64,000 nucleotides of DNA from Sphingosinicella sp. BN140058 (GTDB lineage Bacteria > Pseudomonadota > Alphaproteobacteria > Sphingomonadales > Sphingomonadaceae). The stretch is taken from contig NZ_CP035501.1 in assembly GCF_004135585.1 (NCBI RefSeq), positions 2,241,501 through 2,305,500 of the forward strand. The letters run 5' to 3'. Position numbers and translations under genes: made by a program. Each line of letters starts with the position of its first letter. Position 1 is the stretch's first letter. The notes under the pieces were generated by a model that was given only the letters and a program-made list of their open reading frames with translations, was not told the DNA's origin and did not search any database. Below, piece after piece: positions 40,284-50,012 of this stretch.

Positions 40284-41710
40284 CGCACCAGCTCCCGCAC
40301 GTCGGCGAGACGGCCGGTCACGGCCGCCGCCGCCGCCATCGCTGGCGAGACGAGATGGGTGCGCGAGCCCGGCCCCTGACGGCCGACGAAGTTGCGATTG
40401 GAGGTAGACGCGCAGCGCTCGCGCGGGGGAACCTTGTCCGGGTTCATCGCGAGGCACATCGAGCAGCCGGGCTCGCGCCATTCGAAGCCGGCCTCGGTGA
40501 AGATGCGGTCGAGGCCTTCCGCCTCGGCCTGGCGCTTGACCAGACCGGAACCGGGAACGACCAGCGCCTGCTTGATCCGATTGCTGATCTTGCGGCCCCG
40601 GACCACATCGGCGGCCTGGCGGAGATCCTCGATGCGGCTGTTGGTGCAGCTGCCGATGAAAATGTGCTCGACGGTGACGTCCTGCAACGCGGTCCCCGCG
40701 GTCAGGCCCATATATTCGAGCGAGGCGCGTGCTGCCGCCTGCTTGGCCGGATCCGCAAAGCTCTCGGGATCGGGAATCGTGCCGGTGATCGGGGCGACGT
40801 CTTCGGGACTGGTACCCCACGTGACGGTCGGCGCGATATCGGCAGCATCCAGCCGCAACGATGCGTCGAAATGCGCGCCTTCGTCGGTGGCAAGCGCCTT
40901 CCAGGCCTCGACCGCCCGCGTCCAGGCCTCGCCTTTCGGCGCCAATGGACGATCCTTCAGATAGGCAAAGGTCTTGTCGTCCGGCGCGAACAGGCCGGAG
41001 CGGGCACCGGCCTCGATCGACATGTTGGCGACGGTGAGACGCCCCTCGATGCTCATGTCACGGAGGGTCGAGCCGCGATATTCGAGCACATAGCCGGTGC
41101 CGCCGGCGGCGCCGAGCCGGCCGATGATGGCCAGGATCAGATCCTTGGGCGAGACGCCGAAGCCGAGTTCGCCCTCGACCCGAATCTCCATCGTCTTGGA
41201 CGGCTTGAGCAGCAAAGTCTGGGTGGCGAGGACATGCTCGACCTCGCTGGTGCCGATGCCGAAGGCGAGCGCGCCCATCGCCCCATGCGCCGCAGTGTGG
41301 CTGTCGCCGCAGACGACGGTGGTGCCGGGCAGCGTGAAGCCCTGCTCCGGCCCGACGACATGGACGATGCCCTGCTCGGCGGCGGTCGCCTCGATATAGG
41401 GCACCGAGAATTCGGCGACGTTGGCCTCCAGCGCGGACAGCTGGCCGGCACTGGCCGGGTCCGCGATCGGGAGTCGCCGGCCGGCGGCATCGACGCGCGC
41501 AGTGGTCGGGAGATTGTGATCGGCCACGGCCAGAGTGAGATCCGGACGGCGCACGCGGCGGCCGGCGACCCGCAGGCCCTCGAAAGCCTGCGGCGAGGTC
41601 ACCTCATGGACGAGATGCCGGTCGATGTAGATCAGCGCCGTCCCGTCGGGGCGCTGCTCGACGACGTGCGCGTCCCAGATCTTCTGGTAGAGGGTGCGGG
41701 GAGAGCTCAC
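40280..41710 (-). CDS. leuC: 3-isopropylmalate dehydratase large subunit
   Basis: A 476-residue [4Fe-4S] dehydratase of leucine synthesis. Cluster Cys are in [11 protein letters not shown] and [11 protein letters not shown]; the substrate-site [12 protein letters not shown] is present. The start is a GTG overlapping the leuB stop (GTGA), and its own stop overlaps the leuD ATG, giving tight LeuC:LeuD coupling. Confidence 0.95.
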   Translation of the reverse strand: MSSPRTLYQKIWDAHVVEQRPDGTALIYIDRHLVHEVTSPQAFEGLRVAGRRVRRPDLTLAVADHNLPTTARVDAAGRRLPIADPASAGQLSALEANVAEFSVPYIEATAAEQGIVHVVGPEQGFTLPGTTVVCGDSHTAAHGAMGALAFGIGTSEVEHVLATQTLLLKPSKTMEIRVEGELGFGVSPKDLILAIIGRLGAAGGTGYVLEYRGSTLRDMSIEGRLTVANMSIEAGARSGLFAPDDKTFAYLKDRPLAPKGEAWTRAVEAWKALATDEGAHFDASLRLDAADIAPTVTWGTSPEDVAPITGTIPDPESFADPAKQAAARASLEYMGLTAGTALQDVTVEHIFIGSCTNSRIEDLRQAADVVRGRKISNRIKQALVVPGSGLVKRQAEAEGLDRIFTEAGFEWREPGCSMCLAMNPDKVPPRERCASTSNRNFVGRQGPGSRTHLVSPAMAAAAAVTGRLADVRELVR

Positions 41711-42807
41711 GCGCAGCAGCCCCGGTTGATCGCCAGATGCTCGGTCATGGCGTTGTGCCGGTCCAGCCGCTCCTGCAACTTGTCGCGCACGCGGGCACCG
41801 AAGGCGGAGCAACTGACGTCTCCGCCGAGGTCAGCGGTGCGGGCACCGTCCAGCAAAGCCTGTTCGAGCGCGTTGTTCAGCATCGCCGCCTGTTCGGGCA
41901 AGCCGAGGCCGAGTTCGAGCAGCATCGCCGCGCTGGCGATCGCCCCGGCCGGGTTGGCGATGTCGAGGCCGGCGATATCGGGCGCCGAGCCGTGGATCGG
42001 CTCGAACATCATCGGCCCGTCCTCGCCGCGGCTGGCCGAGCCGAGCAGGCCGATCGAGCCGCCGATGACCGACAGCTGGTCGGACAATATGTCGCCGAAC
42101 AGATTCTCGGTGAGGATCACGTCGAAGCGGCCCGGGGCCGACACCAGCGCCATCGCGGCGGCATCGACATACATGTGATCGAGTGCGACGTCGGGATAGT
42201 CACCGGCGACCTCCTCGACGATCCGGCGCCACAATTTCGAGGTGGCGAGCACATTGGCCTTGTCGACCGACGTCACCTTGCTGCCGCGGCGGCGTGCCTC
42301 GCGAAATGCGACATGGGCGATCCGCTCGACCTCGGCGCGGGAATAGGTGCACAGATCGCTGGCGAAATCCTCGCTCTGCGTGCGCTCGCCGAAATAAAGG
42401 CCGCCGGTCAGCTCGCGCACGACCAGAATGTCCGCGCCGGTGGCGACGCTCGCCTTCAGCGGCGAGAAACTCTCCAGCCCCGGGATCACGCGGGAAGGCC
42501 GCAGATTGGCGAACAGGCCGAGTGCGCTGCGCAGGCCGAGCAGCCCCACTTCGGGCCGCTTTTCGGCCTTGTCCCACTTCGGCCCGCCGACGGCACCGAG
42601 GAAGACGGCGTCGGAATTGCGGCAGGCGCGCAGGGTCGATTCCGGGAGCGGATCGGCATGGGCATCGATGCCGGCGCCGCCGAACGGATGTTCCTCGAAG
42701 CGGAAGCCGAGCTCGAAATGGTCCGACAGCATGGTGAGGCAGTGTATCGCCTCCCTGGTCACTTCCGGTCCGATGCCGTCTCCCGGCAATATGACGATCC
42801 TGGTCAC
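41707..42807 (-). CDS. leuB: 3-isopropylmalate dehydrogenase
   Basis: A 366-residue NAD-dependent dehydrogenase producing 2-ketoisocaproate. It starts [16 protein letters not shown], and has [23 protein letters not shown] and [12 protein letters not shown], all characteristic. It lies between leuA (17-base gap) and leuC (GTGA overlap). Confidence 0.96.
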   Translation of the reverse strand: MTRIVILPGDGIGPEVTREAIHCLTMLSDHFELGFRFEEHPFGGAGIDAHADPLPESTLRACRNSDAVFLGAVGGPKWDKAEKRPEVGLLGLRSALGLFANLRPSRVIPGLESFSPLKASVATGADILVVRELTGGLYFGERTQSEDFASDLCTYSRAEVERIAHVAFREARRRGSKVTSVDKANVLATSKLWRRIVEEVAGDYPDVALDHMYVDAAAMALVSAPGRFDVILTENLFGDILSDQLSVIGGSIGLLGSASRGEDGPMMFEPIHGSAPDIAGLDIANPAGAIASAAMLLELGLGLPEQAAMLNNALEQALLDGARTADLGGDVSCSAFGARVRDKLQERLDRHNAMTEHLAINRGCCA

Positions 42808-42824
42808 TCTTCTTGTCCTTTGAA

Positions 42825-44408
42825 TCAGGCGGCCTTGGCGCCGGCCGAGAAGCTGCCGCGCACCGCCCGCACCGCTTCGGCGTTGGACGCAGCATCGATA
42901 TAGGCCGAAACGCAGCAGGGGAGGATGTCCCGCGCCCGCGCACGGCCGGAGAAGATTTCGCCCTCAACCTCGATCTGGATCTCGACGAGCACGTTGGCGC
43001 ATTGCTCGTCGGGGCAGGTCTGCCCCGGATCGGCGGCGATATATTGCATGTCGAGCGCGTGGACTCGCGCCGGAACGCGGATCATCTGGCTGACCGCGGA
43101 GAAGGCGGCGTCGAGCGCCCCGGGCGCAGAGGCGATGTCGGTGACCCGGCCGCGCTCGCCATGTTCGAGCTCGACTCGGGCGACCGGATGGCCTTTGGCC
43201 GCGACGGGCGCGCGGATGTCGACCTTGTTCAGCTTCCACAGCCGCTGCGGCCGGCCGCTTTCCTGCTCCGAGAGCAAGGCCAGCAAGCGCGCGGTGTCGA
43301 CGATGCCGACCTCGTCCGCGACCGCGCGGAAAGCGGCGAAAGCGGTTTCGAGCTTTTCCCCCTGAAGCACATAGCCGAGCGCCTGGGCGCGCGCGGCGAG
43401 CGCGTGCCGGCCGCTATGCTTGCCCAGCACGATCGCCTCGGTGGTAAGGCCGATATCCTCCGGCTTCATGATCTCGTAGGTTTCGCGATTCTGCAGGATG
43501 CCGTGCTGGTGGATCCCGGATTCGTGCGCGAAGGCATTGGCGCCGACGATCGACTTGTTGCGCGCCGGCTTGGTGTTGGTGATCTGGGCGAGCGTGCGGC
43601 TCGCCGCCATGATCTTGGTGCTGTCGACGTTGGTGCGGACGCCGAACGCATCCGAGCGGGTGCGAATGGCCATCACGAGATCCTCAAGCGCGCAATTGCC
43701 GGCGCGCTCGCCGATGCCGTTGACGGCGCATTCGACCTGGCGTGCCCCGCCGCGGATGGCGGCGAGGGAGTTCGCCACCGCCATGCCGAGATCGTCATGA
43801 TTGTGGGCGGAAAAAATCACGTCGGGGGCCCGATCGACATGGCTCGACAGAAAGCGGAACAGGTCGAAGATCTCGTCAGGGGTGGTGTAGCCGACCGTAT
43901 CCGGAACGTTGAGGACGCCGGCGCCCGCGGCAGCGGCGGCGGAAAGGCATTCGACGAGATAATCGCGCTCGGTGCGGATCGCATCTTCGGCCGAGAATTC
44001 GACATCGTCGGTGAATTCGCGGGCGTACGCGATCGCGGTGCGGATGTTCTCCAGCACCGTCTCACGGCTCATGTGCAGTTTGAACTCGCGGTGGAGCGGA
44101 CTGGTGCCGATGAAGACGTGGATGCGCCGCCGTGCCGCCGGGGCGAGCGCATTTCCGGCGGCGAGGATGTCGCCACGGGTGGCGCGGGCCAGCGAGGCGA
44201 TCACCGGACCGTCGATCTGCCGGGCGATATCGGCAATCGCGTCCGAATCGCGCTGGCCGGAGGCGGCGAAGCCGGCTTCGATCACGTCGACGTTCAAGGC
44301 TGCGAGCGCCCTCGCCATGCGCAGCTTGCCGTCGGGCGTCATCGAGAAGCCCGGCGCCTGTTCGCCGTCGCGCAGGGTGGTGTCCAGGATACGGACGGTG
44401 TCGGTCAT
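42825..44408 (-). CDS. leuA: 2-isopropylmalate synthase
   Basis: A 527-residue synthase of the first committed step of leucine synthesis. Catalytic DTTLRDGEQAPG at residues 9-20, metal site HNHDDLGMAVANSL, and NGIGERAGN; a C-terminal LeuA regulatory domain (from about 395) for leucine feedback is present. The start overlaps the ilvN stop (ATGA), so leucine and common BCAA genes form one unit. Confidence 0.96.
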   Translation of the reverse strand: MTDTVRILDTTLRDGEQAPGFSMTPDGKLRMARALAALNVDVIEAGFAASGQRDSDAIADIARQIDGPVIASLARATRGDILAAGNALAPAARRRIHVFIGTSPLHREFKLHMSRETVLENIRTAIAYAREFTDDVEFSAEDAIRTERDYLVECLSAAAAAGAGVLNVPDTVGYTTPDEIFDLFRFLSSHVDRAPDVIFSAHNHDDLGMAVANSLAAIRGGARQVECAVNGIGERAGNCALEDLVMAIRTRSDAFGVRTNVDSTKIMAASRTLAQITNTKPARNKSIVGANAFAHESGIHQHGILQNRETYEIMKPEDIGLTTEAIVLGKHSGRHALAARAQALGYVLQGEKLETAFAAFRAVADEVGIVDTARLLALLSEQESGRPQRLWKLNKVDIRAPVAAKGHPVARVELEHGERGRVTDIASAPGALDAAFSAVSQMIRVPARVHALDMQYIAADPGQTCPDEQCANVLVEIQIEVEGEIFSGRARARDILPCCVSAYIDAASNAEAVRAVRGSFSAGAKAA

Positions 44409-44668
44409 TGCACTGTCCCTTGGGTGGGTTCGGGGCTGAAGCAGCAGACGGCCTCGACGTCGTAGAGCCGCTGGAGGTGGCCGGCGACGATGCCGAGGTT
44501 GCGGCCGGCATCGCGTGGCCTCAGATCGAGCGCGAGTGCGCCGCGGCCGTCGCCGGCTTCGGTCATGCGAATGCCGCGCACTTCGAAGCCGCGGCGCTCG
44601 ACCAGGCCGATCATGCGCAGCACGGCCCCTTCGTTCATCGCGAAGTCGATTTCCAGCCGATGGCTCAT
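44405..44668 (-). CDS. ilvM: Acetolactate synthase small (ACT) subunit
   Basis: An 87-residue single-ACT-domain protein starting MSHRLEIDFAMNEGAVLRMI. It is much shorter than the usual alphaproteobacterial IlvN (about 160-170 residues) and more like IlvM in size. It would bind the catalytic subunit and give valine feedback or activation. Starts within the ilvB stop (ATGA). Which symbol is best (ilvN or ilvM) is uncertain. Confidence 0.8.
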   Translation of the reverse strand: MSHRLEIDFAMNEGAVLRMIGLVERRGFEVRGIRMTEAGDGRGALALDLRPRDAGRNLGIVAGHLQRLYDVEAVCCFSPEPTQGTVQ

Positions 44669-46362
44669 TTGCGCTTCTCCATCATCTGGACGTTGGAGCT
44701 GTTGGGCGGAACCAGCGGCCAGACGTTTTCGCGCGGATCGATCCGGACGTGGCAAAGGATTGGGCCATGGGTGGAGAGCAGCCGCGTGATCGCCGCCGGC
44801 ACTTCGGAGCGATGATCGATGGTGAACGCCTCGATCCCGAAGGCGTGGGCGAGATCGGCGAAATCCGGATTGTCGCTGAGATCGATCTCCGAGAAATTCT
44901 CCTCGAAGAACAATTCCTGCCACTGCCGGACCATGCCGAGCTGCGAATTGTCGATCAGCACGATCTTCAGCGGCAGGCGGTAACGCCGGAGCGTCGCCAG
45001 TTCCTGGATGTTCATCATGATCGAGCCGTCACCGCTGACCGTGATCACCGTCGCATCAGGGTCGGCGAGCAGCGCGCCGATGCCGGCGGGCACGCCGTAG
45101 CCCATCGTGCCGAGCCCGGCGGAAGTCAGATGCGCCTGAGGCCGGGAGAAGCGACAATGCTGCGCAACCCACATCTGATGCTGTCCGACGTCGCAGGTGA
45201 AGATCGCATCGTCGCCGGCGGCCTCGGACAGCTGCTTGAGCATCGCCGGAGCGTAGATGCCGTTACCGGGGGCATCGTAGGACATCGCCCACATTGCCTT
45301 CTGCTCGCGGCATTGTGCCCTCCACGCGTCGGCATGCGCGGGCCGCGCAGTCAAGGCATCGAGGATGTCCGAAACATTGCCGGAGATACCCACCTCGGCG
45401 CGCCGCAGCTTGCCGATTTCGAACGGATCACCGTCGATGTGGATCACCTTGGCCTTGGGCGCGAAGGTGTCGAGCTTGCCGGTGGCCCGATCGTCGAACC
45501 GGGCGCCGACGCAGATCAGCAGATCGCACGTGTCGATCGCCATGTTGGCGGCGCGCATGCCGTGCATGCCGAGCATGCCGAGAAAGTCGGGATCGTCGGT
45601 CGGGATTCCGCCAAGGCCCTTCAGGGTGGCGACGGCGGGGATGCCGCTCCGCTTCGCGAAGGCGCGCAGCGACGGCTCGGCACGGGCGATGGCGATGCCG
45701 CCACCGAAATAGAGGATGGGCGCGCGCGCTTCGGCGATCAGCGCATTGGCTTTGGCGATCGCGGCAGGATCGGCAGCCGGGTGCGCGAACCGTTCGACGA
45801 CGACCGGGTTCGGCACCGCCGCACCCACGCCCATGTCCTTCGGCAAGTCGATCAGAACCGGCCCGGGCCGGCCGCTACGCGCGAGCTCGAACGCTTCGGC
45901 GAAGACCTGCGGGATTTCGGCGGTGCTCCGGATGATGAAGCTGTGCTTCACGATCGGCAGGGTGATGCCGAAGATGTCGACTTCCTGAAAGGCGTCCGTG
46001 CCGATCAGCGATGTCGCCACCTGTCCTGTGATCGCGACCATCGGCACGCTGTCCATGAAGGCATTGGCGATTCCGGTGACGAGGTTGGTGGCGCCGGGGC
46101 CCGACGTTGCGATACAGACGCCCGGCTCCCCGGTCACCCGGCCGTAGGCGTCGGCAGCGAGCGCCGCGCCCTGTTCGTGCCGAACCAAAATGTGCTGCAG
46201 GTTCGATCCCGGCAGCGCGTCGTAGAGCGGCATGATCGCTCCGCCGGGATAGCCGAAGACGGTGCGCACGCCCTCACGCTCGAGCGCCTCGACGACGAGC
46301 CGTGCACCGGTGACCGGGCGGGCAGCCGCTTCGGGCGCGAGGGTGCGGGCGTGCGCCTTCAC
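44665..46362 (-). CDS. ilvB: Acetolactate synthase large subunit
   Basis: A 565-residue ThDP enzyme of the first common step to valine, isoleucine and leucine. ThDP-binding GDGSIMMNIQELATL, FAD region, the catalytic Glu in VRHEQGAALAADAYGRV and GPGATNLVTG are all present. Start set at GTG 46362, 2 bases after the ilvC stop; a longer start at 46401 would overlap ilvC by 12 codons and adds no conserved sequence. With only a mini-ACT partner it resembles the IlvG/IlvM isoenzyme layout. Confidence 0.94.
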   Translation of the reverse strand: MKAHARTLAPEAAARPVTGARLVVEALEREGVRTVFGYPGGAIMPLYDALPGSNLQHILVRHEQGAALAADAYGRVTGEPGVCIATSGPGATNLVTGIANAFMDSVPMVAITGQVATSLIGTDAFQEVDIFGITLPIVKHSFIIRSTAEIPQVFAEAFELARSGRPGPVLIDLPKDMGVGAAVPNPVVVERFAHPAADPAAIAKANALIAEARAPILYFGGGIAIARAEPSLRAFAKRSGIPAVATLKGLGGIPTDDPDFLGMLGMHGMRAANMAIDTCDLLICVGARFDDRATGKLDTFAPKAKVIHIDGDPFEIGKLRRAEVGISGNVSDILDALTARPAHADAWRAQCREQKAMWAMSYDAPGNGIYAPAMLKQLSEAAGDDAIFTCDVGQHQMWVAQHCRFSRPQAHLTSAGLGTMGYGVPAGIGALLADPDATVITVSGDGSIMMNIQELATLRRYRLPLKIVLIDNSQLGMVRQWQELFFEENFSEIDLSDNPDFADLAHAFGIEAFTIDHRSEVPAAITRLLSTHGPILCHVRIDPRENVWPLVPPNSSNVQMMEKRK

Positions 46363-46364
46363 GG

Positions 46365-47375
<1,011 letters not shown>

Positions 47376-47395
47376 TTGGATTCTCCTTCGTGGCG

Positions 47396-47433
47396 CAAAA
47401 GAAAACCCCCGCTCCGGCCGGGGAGCGGGGGTT
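47396..47433 (-). terminator. ilv attenuator terminator
   Basis: On the minus strand CCCCCGCTCC (47431-47422 side) pairs perfectly with GGAGCGGGGG over a 6-base loop and is followed by TTTTCTTTT. The 10-pair stem plus T-run lies between the leader peptide stop and the ilvC start, as expected for transcription attenuation. Confidence 0.9.
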
Positions 47434-47458
47434 CTGGTTTCCGGTCTGTCCTGACCTT

Positions 47459-47548
47459 TTACTCAGAGCCTGCGGCCGCTCCCCGATGTCCGGTAATAAG
47501 TACGAGGGTAAGAAGGGGCGAGCGGACAGCGCCGAGCGCCTCCGTCAT
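47459..47548 (-). CDS. ilv operon leader peptide
   Basis: A 29-residue reading frame starting MTEALGAVR and containing the run [10 protein letters not shown]: four Leu, one Val and one Ile in nine codons. These are CTT, CTT, CTC, GTA, CTT and ATT, codons rare in this GC-rich genome, which sharpens sensing of charged tRNA. It ends GAAAGSE-TAA, 26 bases before the terminator stem; E. coli IlvL has a similar GAALG tail. Too short for standard gene calling, but position, codon content and terminator make it convincing. It would measure Leu, Val and Ile together, matching the joint ilv-leu operon. Confidence 0.88.
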   Translation of the reverse strand: MTEALGAVRSPLLTLVLITGHRGAAAGSE

Positions 47549-47609
47549 CTCATTCTCGATCAGCACGCGATACGGCTGCACGATTCGCCCTTTTCACCCT
47601 GAAAGACCC

Positions 47610-47656
47610 TTTGGGATCCCGTTAAGCACATCCTTGCTGCATTATGGGATCCAAAT
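47610..47656. promoter_or_regulatory. Two ATCCCA-type operator sites before the ilv leader
   Basis: CGGGATCCCAAA (minus; 47610-47621) and TTTGGATCCCATA (minus; 47643-47655) match the motif WTTGKATCCCAW that recurs before the thr leader and the gntR gene. They lie about 62-108 bases upstream of the leader ATG, in the region where the ilv promoter must be. The first site matches the right half only. Candidate binding sites of the GntR protein at 54583. Confidence 0.5.
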
Positions 47657-47728
47657 CAACCCGGATTCGTGTTTTGATGTGTCATTCTGCTCTTTCCTGA
47701 CACCGACCCGTCCCCAAGCAGAAAATGA

Positions 47729-47741
47729 TTGTATCCCAAAC
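47729..47741. promoter_or_regulatory. Third ATCCCA-type operator site, ilv upstream region
   Basis: TTGTATCCCAAAC, a full match to WTTGKATCCCAW, 7 bases after the thrC stop and about 185 bases upstream of the ilv leader. The same 11-base core occurs at 52076 (inverted) and, but for its last base, at 54522. Confidence 0.5.
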
Positions 47742-47747
47742 AAGACG

Positions 47748-49052
47748 TCAAGCGGCGGCTTGCGCTTCCCCATCCAGAGCGAGCACCAGCGCCCCTAGCT
47801 GCGCCGGCACCGACCGCTTTCGCGCCGGGCGGCCCAGAATGGCGGCCAAGGCCGGCGGCGGCGGAATCTCGGCACCGATCACGGGCTCGATCGCCTCGGC
47901 GAACTTGTACGGATGGGCCGTCGCCGCCGCGATCCATGTCCGCTCCGCCTGCTCCGCGGCGGGAAGGCGCGCCCACGCCTCGACCGCCGTCGCGGAGTGC
48001 GGGCACCAGACATAGCCGCTCTCTTCATATTCCGACTTCATCCGAGCCCGGATGGTCTCGTCGTCGACGAGGTCCACCCGCGCCTCGGCCTGCTCCGGCG
48101 AGAGTGCCGCGAGACGCTCGAAGTTGCTGGGCGCCCCGACATCCATGGCGTTGGCCAGCGTCGTGATCGACGGTCGCGGTGCATAGTCGCCGCTGCGATG
48201 CCAATCGATCAGCGTGCGATTGGCGTTGGTGACGAGAATGATCGGCCCGATCGGCAGACCGAGCGCGCGGGCATAAAGGGCGGCGAAACCGTGGCCGAGA
48301 TTGCCGGTGGGGATGACGAAACCCGGCTTCACCCCGGTCTCGGCGAACAGCCGTAGCGCTGCGTGGCCGACATAGGCCATTTGCGGCAGCAGGCGGCCGA
48401 TATTGATCGAATTGGCCGAGGTCAGACGATGGCGATCCGACAGGAGACGGTCTGCGAAGGCCGCTTTCACCACCCGTTGACAATCGTCGAAGTCACCGTC
48501 GACTTCCAGCGCCTGGACGGGATCGTCCCAGCAGGTGAGCTGCAATTCCTGGAACGGCGACACCCGACCCTTCGGGTAGAGGATCACGGCACGCACCGCG
48601 GAGCGGCCCTCCGCCGCGCAGCCGACGGCACCGCCGGTATCGCCCGACGTCGCGGCGAGCACGGTCAGCGGATCCGCCGAATCGCCGATACGATCGAAGC
48701 AGGCCATCAGAAAGCGCGCGCCGAAATCCTTGAACGCGCCGGTCGGGCCATGAAAGAGTTCCAGTGCCCGGAGGTCCGGACGCCGGGGATCCGGCGTGAC
48801 GATCGGGACCGCAAAGTCGAACGCCTCGGCGCAGATCTTCGGCAGCTCCGCCGCCAGCGGATCTTCGTCGAAGAAAGGTGCCAGCATCCGGCCTGCGAAC
48901 TCGGCCAACGGCATCGCCGCATCGAGCGTCGACAGATCGGCCACCGGGATCGCGTCCGGCAGATAGAGGCCGCCGTCCGGAGCGGCGCCGTTGCGAATGG
49001 CCTGGCTGAGCGAGACGGCCGCAGCCTTGCCCCGTGTACTGACGAACTGCAT
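47748..49052 (-). CDS. thrC: Threonine synthase
   Basis: A 434-residue PLP enzyme converting phosphohomoserine to threonine. It starts MQFVSTRGKAAAVSLSQAIRNGAAPDGGL, the family opening (given here in part), and has the PLP Lys in HGPTGAFKDFGARF, plus AATSGDTGGAV. Last gene of the thrA-thrB-thrC order; the ATG is 4 bases after the thrB stop with GAGGAAG upstream. The ilv regulatory region follows. Confidence 0.95.
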   Translation of the reverse strand: MQFVSTRGKAAAVSLSQAIRNGAAPDGGLYLPDAIPVADLSTLDAAMPLAEFAGRMLAPFFDEDPLAAELPKICAEAFDFAVPIVTPDPRRPDLRALELFHGPTGAFKDFGARFLMACFDRIGDSADPLTVLAATSGDTGGAVGCAAEGRSAVRAVILYPKGRVSPFQELQLTCWDDPVQALEVDGDFDDCQRVVKAAFADRLLSDRHRLTSANSINIGRLLPQMAYVGHAALRLFAETGVKPGFVIPTGNLGHGFAALYARALGLPIGPIILVTNANRTLIDWHRSGDYAPRPSITTLANAMDVGAPSNFERLAALSPEQAEARVDLVDDETIRARMKSEYEESGYVWCPHSATAVEAWARLPAAEQAERTWIAAATAHPYKFAEAIEPVIGAEIPPPPALAAILGRPARKRSVPAQLGALVLALDGEAQAAA

Positions 49053-49056
49053 GATT

Positions 49057-50001
49057 TTACGCCACTTCCTCGCTGATCCGTTCGACTCGTGCGCCCTCCG
49101 ACGCGACCGCGGCCCGATAGGCCCGGGCGGCAATGCCGGCCTCGACGAACGTCCAGCTCATCGCGTCCTCGACGGCATCGGCTTCGCCTTCCAGTGCCCA
49201 GGCGAAGACCGAGGGGCCCGAGCCGGAGAAGGAACAGCCGAGCGCTCCGGCCGCGAGCGCGGCGCGCTTCACGGCGGGCAACACCGGCAGCAGGTGCTGC
49301 CGCTGCGGCTCGACCAGCACATCTTCCAGACCCGCGCGGATCAGGCCGAGATCGCCCGACGCGCAGCCTGCGGCGAACGCTGCGACCCGGCGGCTATGCT
49401 CGACGACCGTCGCCATCGGCACCTCCTTGCGCAAAATGCCCCGCGCCATCCGGGTTTCCACCTTCACGGACGGATGGAGGACGACCGAGACGATGCCCTT
49501 TGGCACCGGCAGGCGCTGGACCAGCGGCGGATGCTCGCTGGCGGCGAGAACGAGCCCGCCGAGCAGGCTCGCCATGACATTGTCCCAATGCGGCGGATCG
49601 GACGCGATACGCTCCCCTTCCAGCGCATAAGGCAGCAATTCCTCGACGCTGAACGGCTGGCCGAGCAAGGCGTTGGCGGCCGCGGCGCCGGCGACCGCCG
49701 ACGCTGCGGAGCCGCCCATCCCCGCGGCGAGCGGCACGCCCTTGTCGATCGAGAGCCGCATCCCGAACGGAGCGCCGACCGCGTCGAGCACCGCCTGCGC
49801 CGCAGCGAGGGCTGTGTTGTCGGCCGGGTTGTCGGGCAGAGTGGAGACCAGACCGGAGACGGCGCCGAGGCGGACGCCGGGTGCGTCCTCGCGCACCGCG
49901 GTGACGGTATCGCGCGCGGCGTCGAACGCCTGGCCGAGGATATCGAAGCCGACGCCGACATTGCCGATGCTGGCTGGTGCGCTGGCGGAAGCCTGAAGCA
50001 T
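49057..50001 (-). CDS. thrB: Homoserine kinase, GHMP type
   Basis: A 314-residue GHMP-fold kinase. Motif 1 SASAPASIGNVGVGFDILG, the ATP loop PLAAGMGGSAASAVAG (about 90-105) and motif 3 GCSFSGSGPSVFA are all present. Many Alphaproteobacteria use the unrelated choline-kinase-like homoserine kinase, so the GHMP type in a thrABC order recalls Gammaproteobacteria. AAAGGA lies 6 bases before the ATG, 11 bases after the thrA stop. Confidence 0.93.
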   Translation of the reverse strand: MLQASASAPASIGNVGVGFDILGQAFDAARDTVTAVREDAPGVRLGAVSGLVSTLPDNPADNTALAAAQAVLDAVGAPFGMRLSIDKGVPLAAGMGGSAASAVAGAAAANALLGQPFSVEELLPYALEGERIASDPPHWDNVMASLLGGLVLAASEHPPLVQRLPVPKGIVSVVLHPSVKVETRMARGILRKEVPMATVVEHSRRVAAFAAGCASGDLGLIRAGLEDVLVEPQRQHLLPVLPAVKRAALAAGALGCSFSGSGPSVFAWALEGEADAVEDAMSWTFVEAGIAARAYRAAVASEGARVERISEEVA

Positions 50002-50012
50002 GTTCAATCCTT

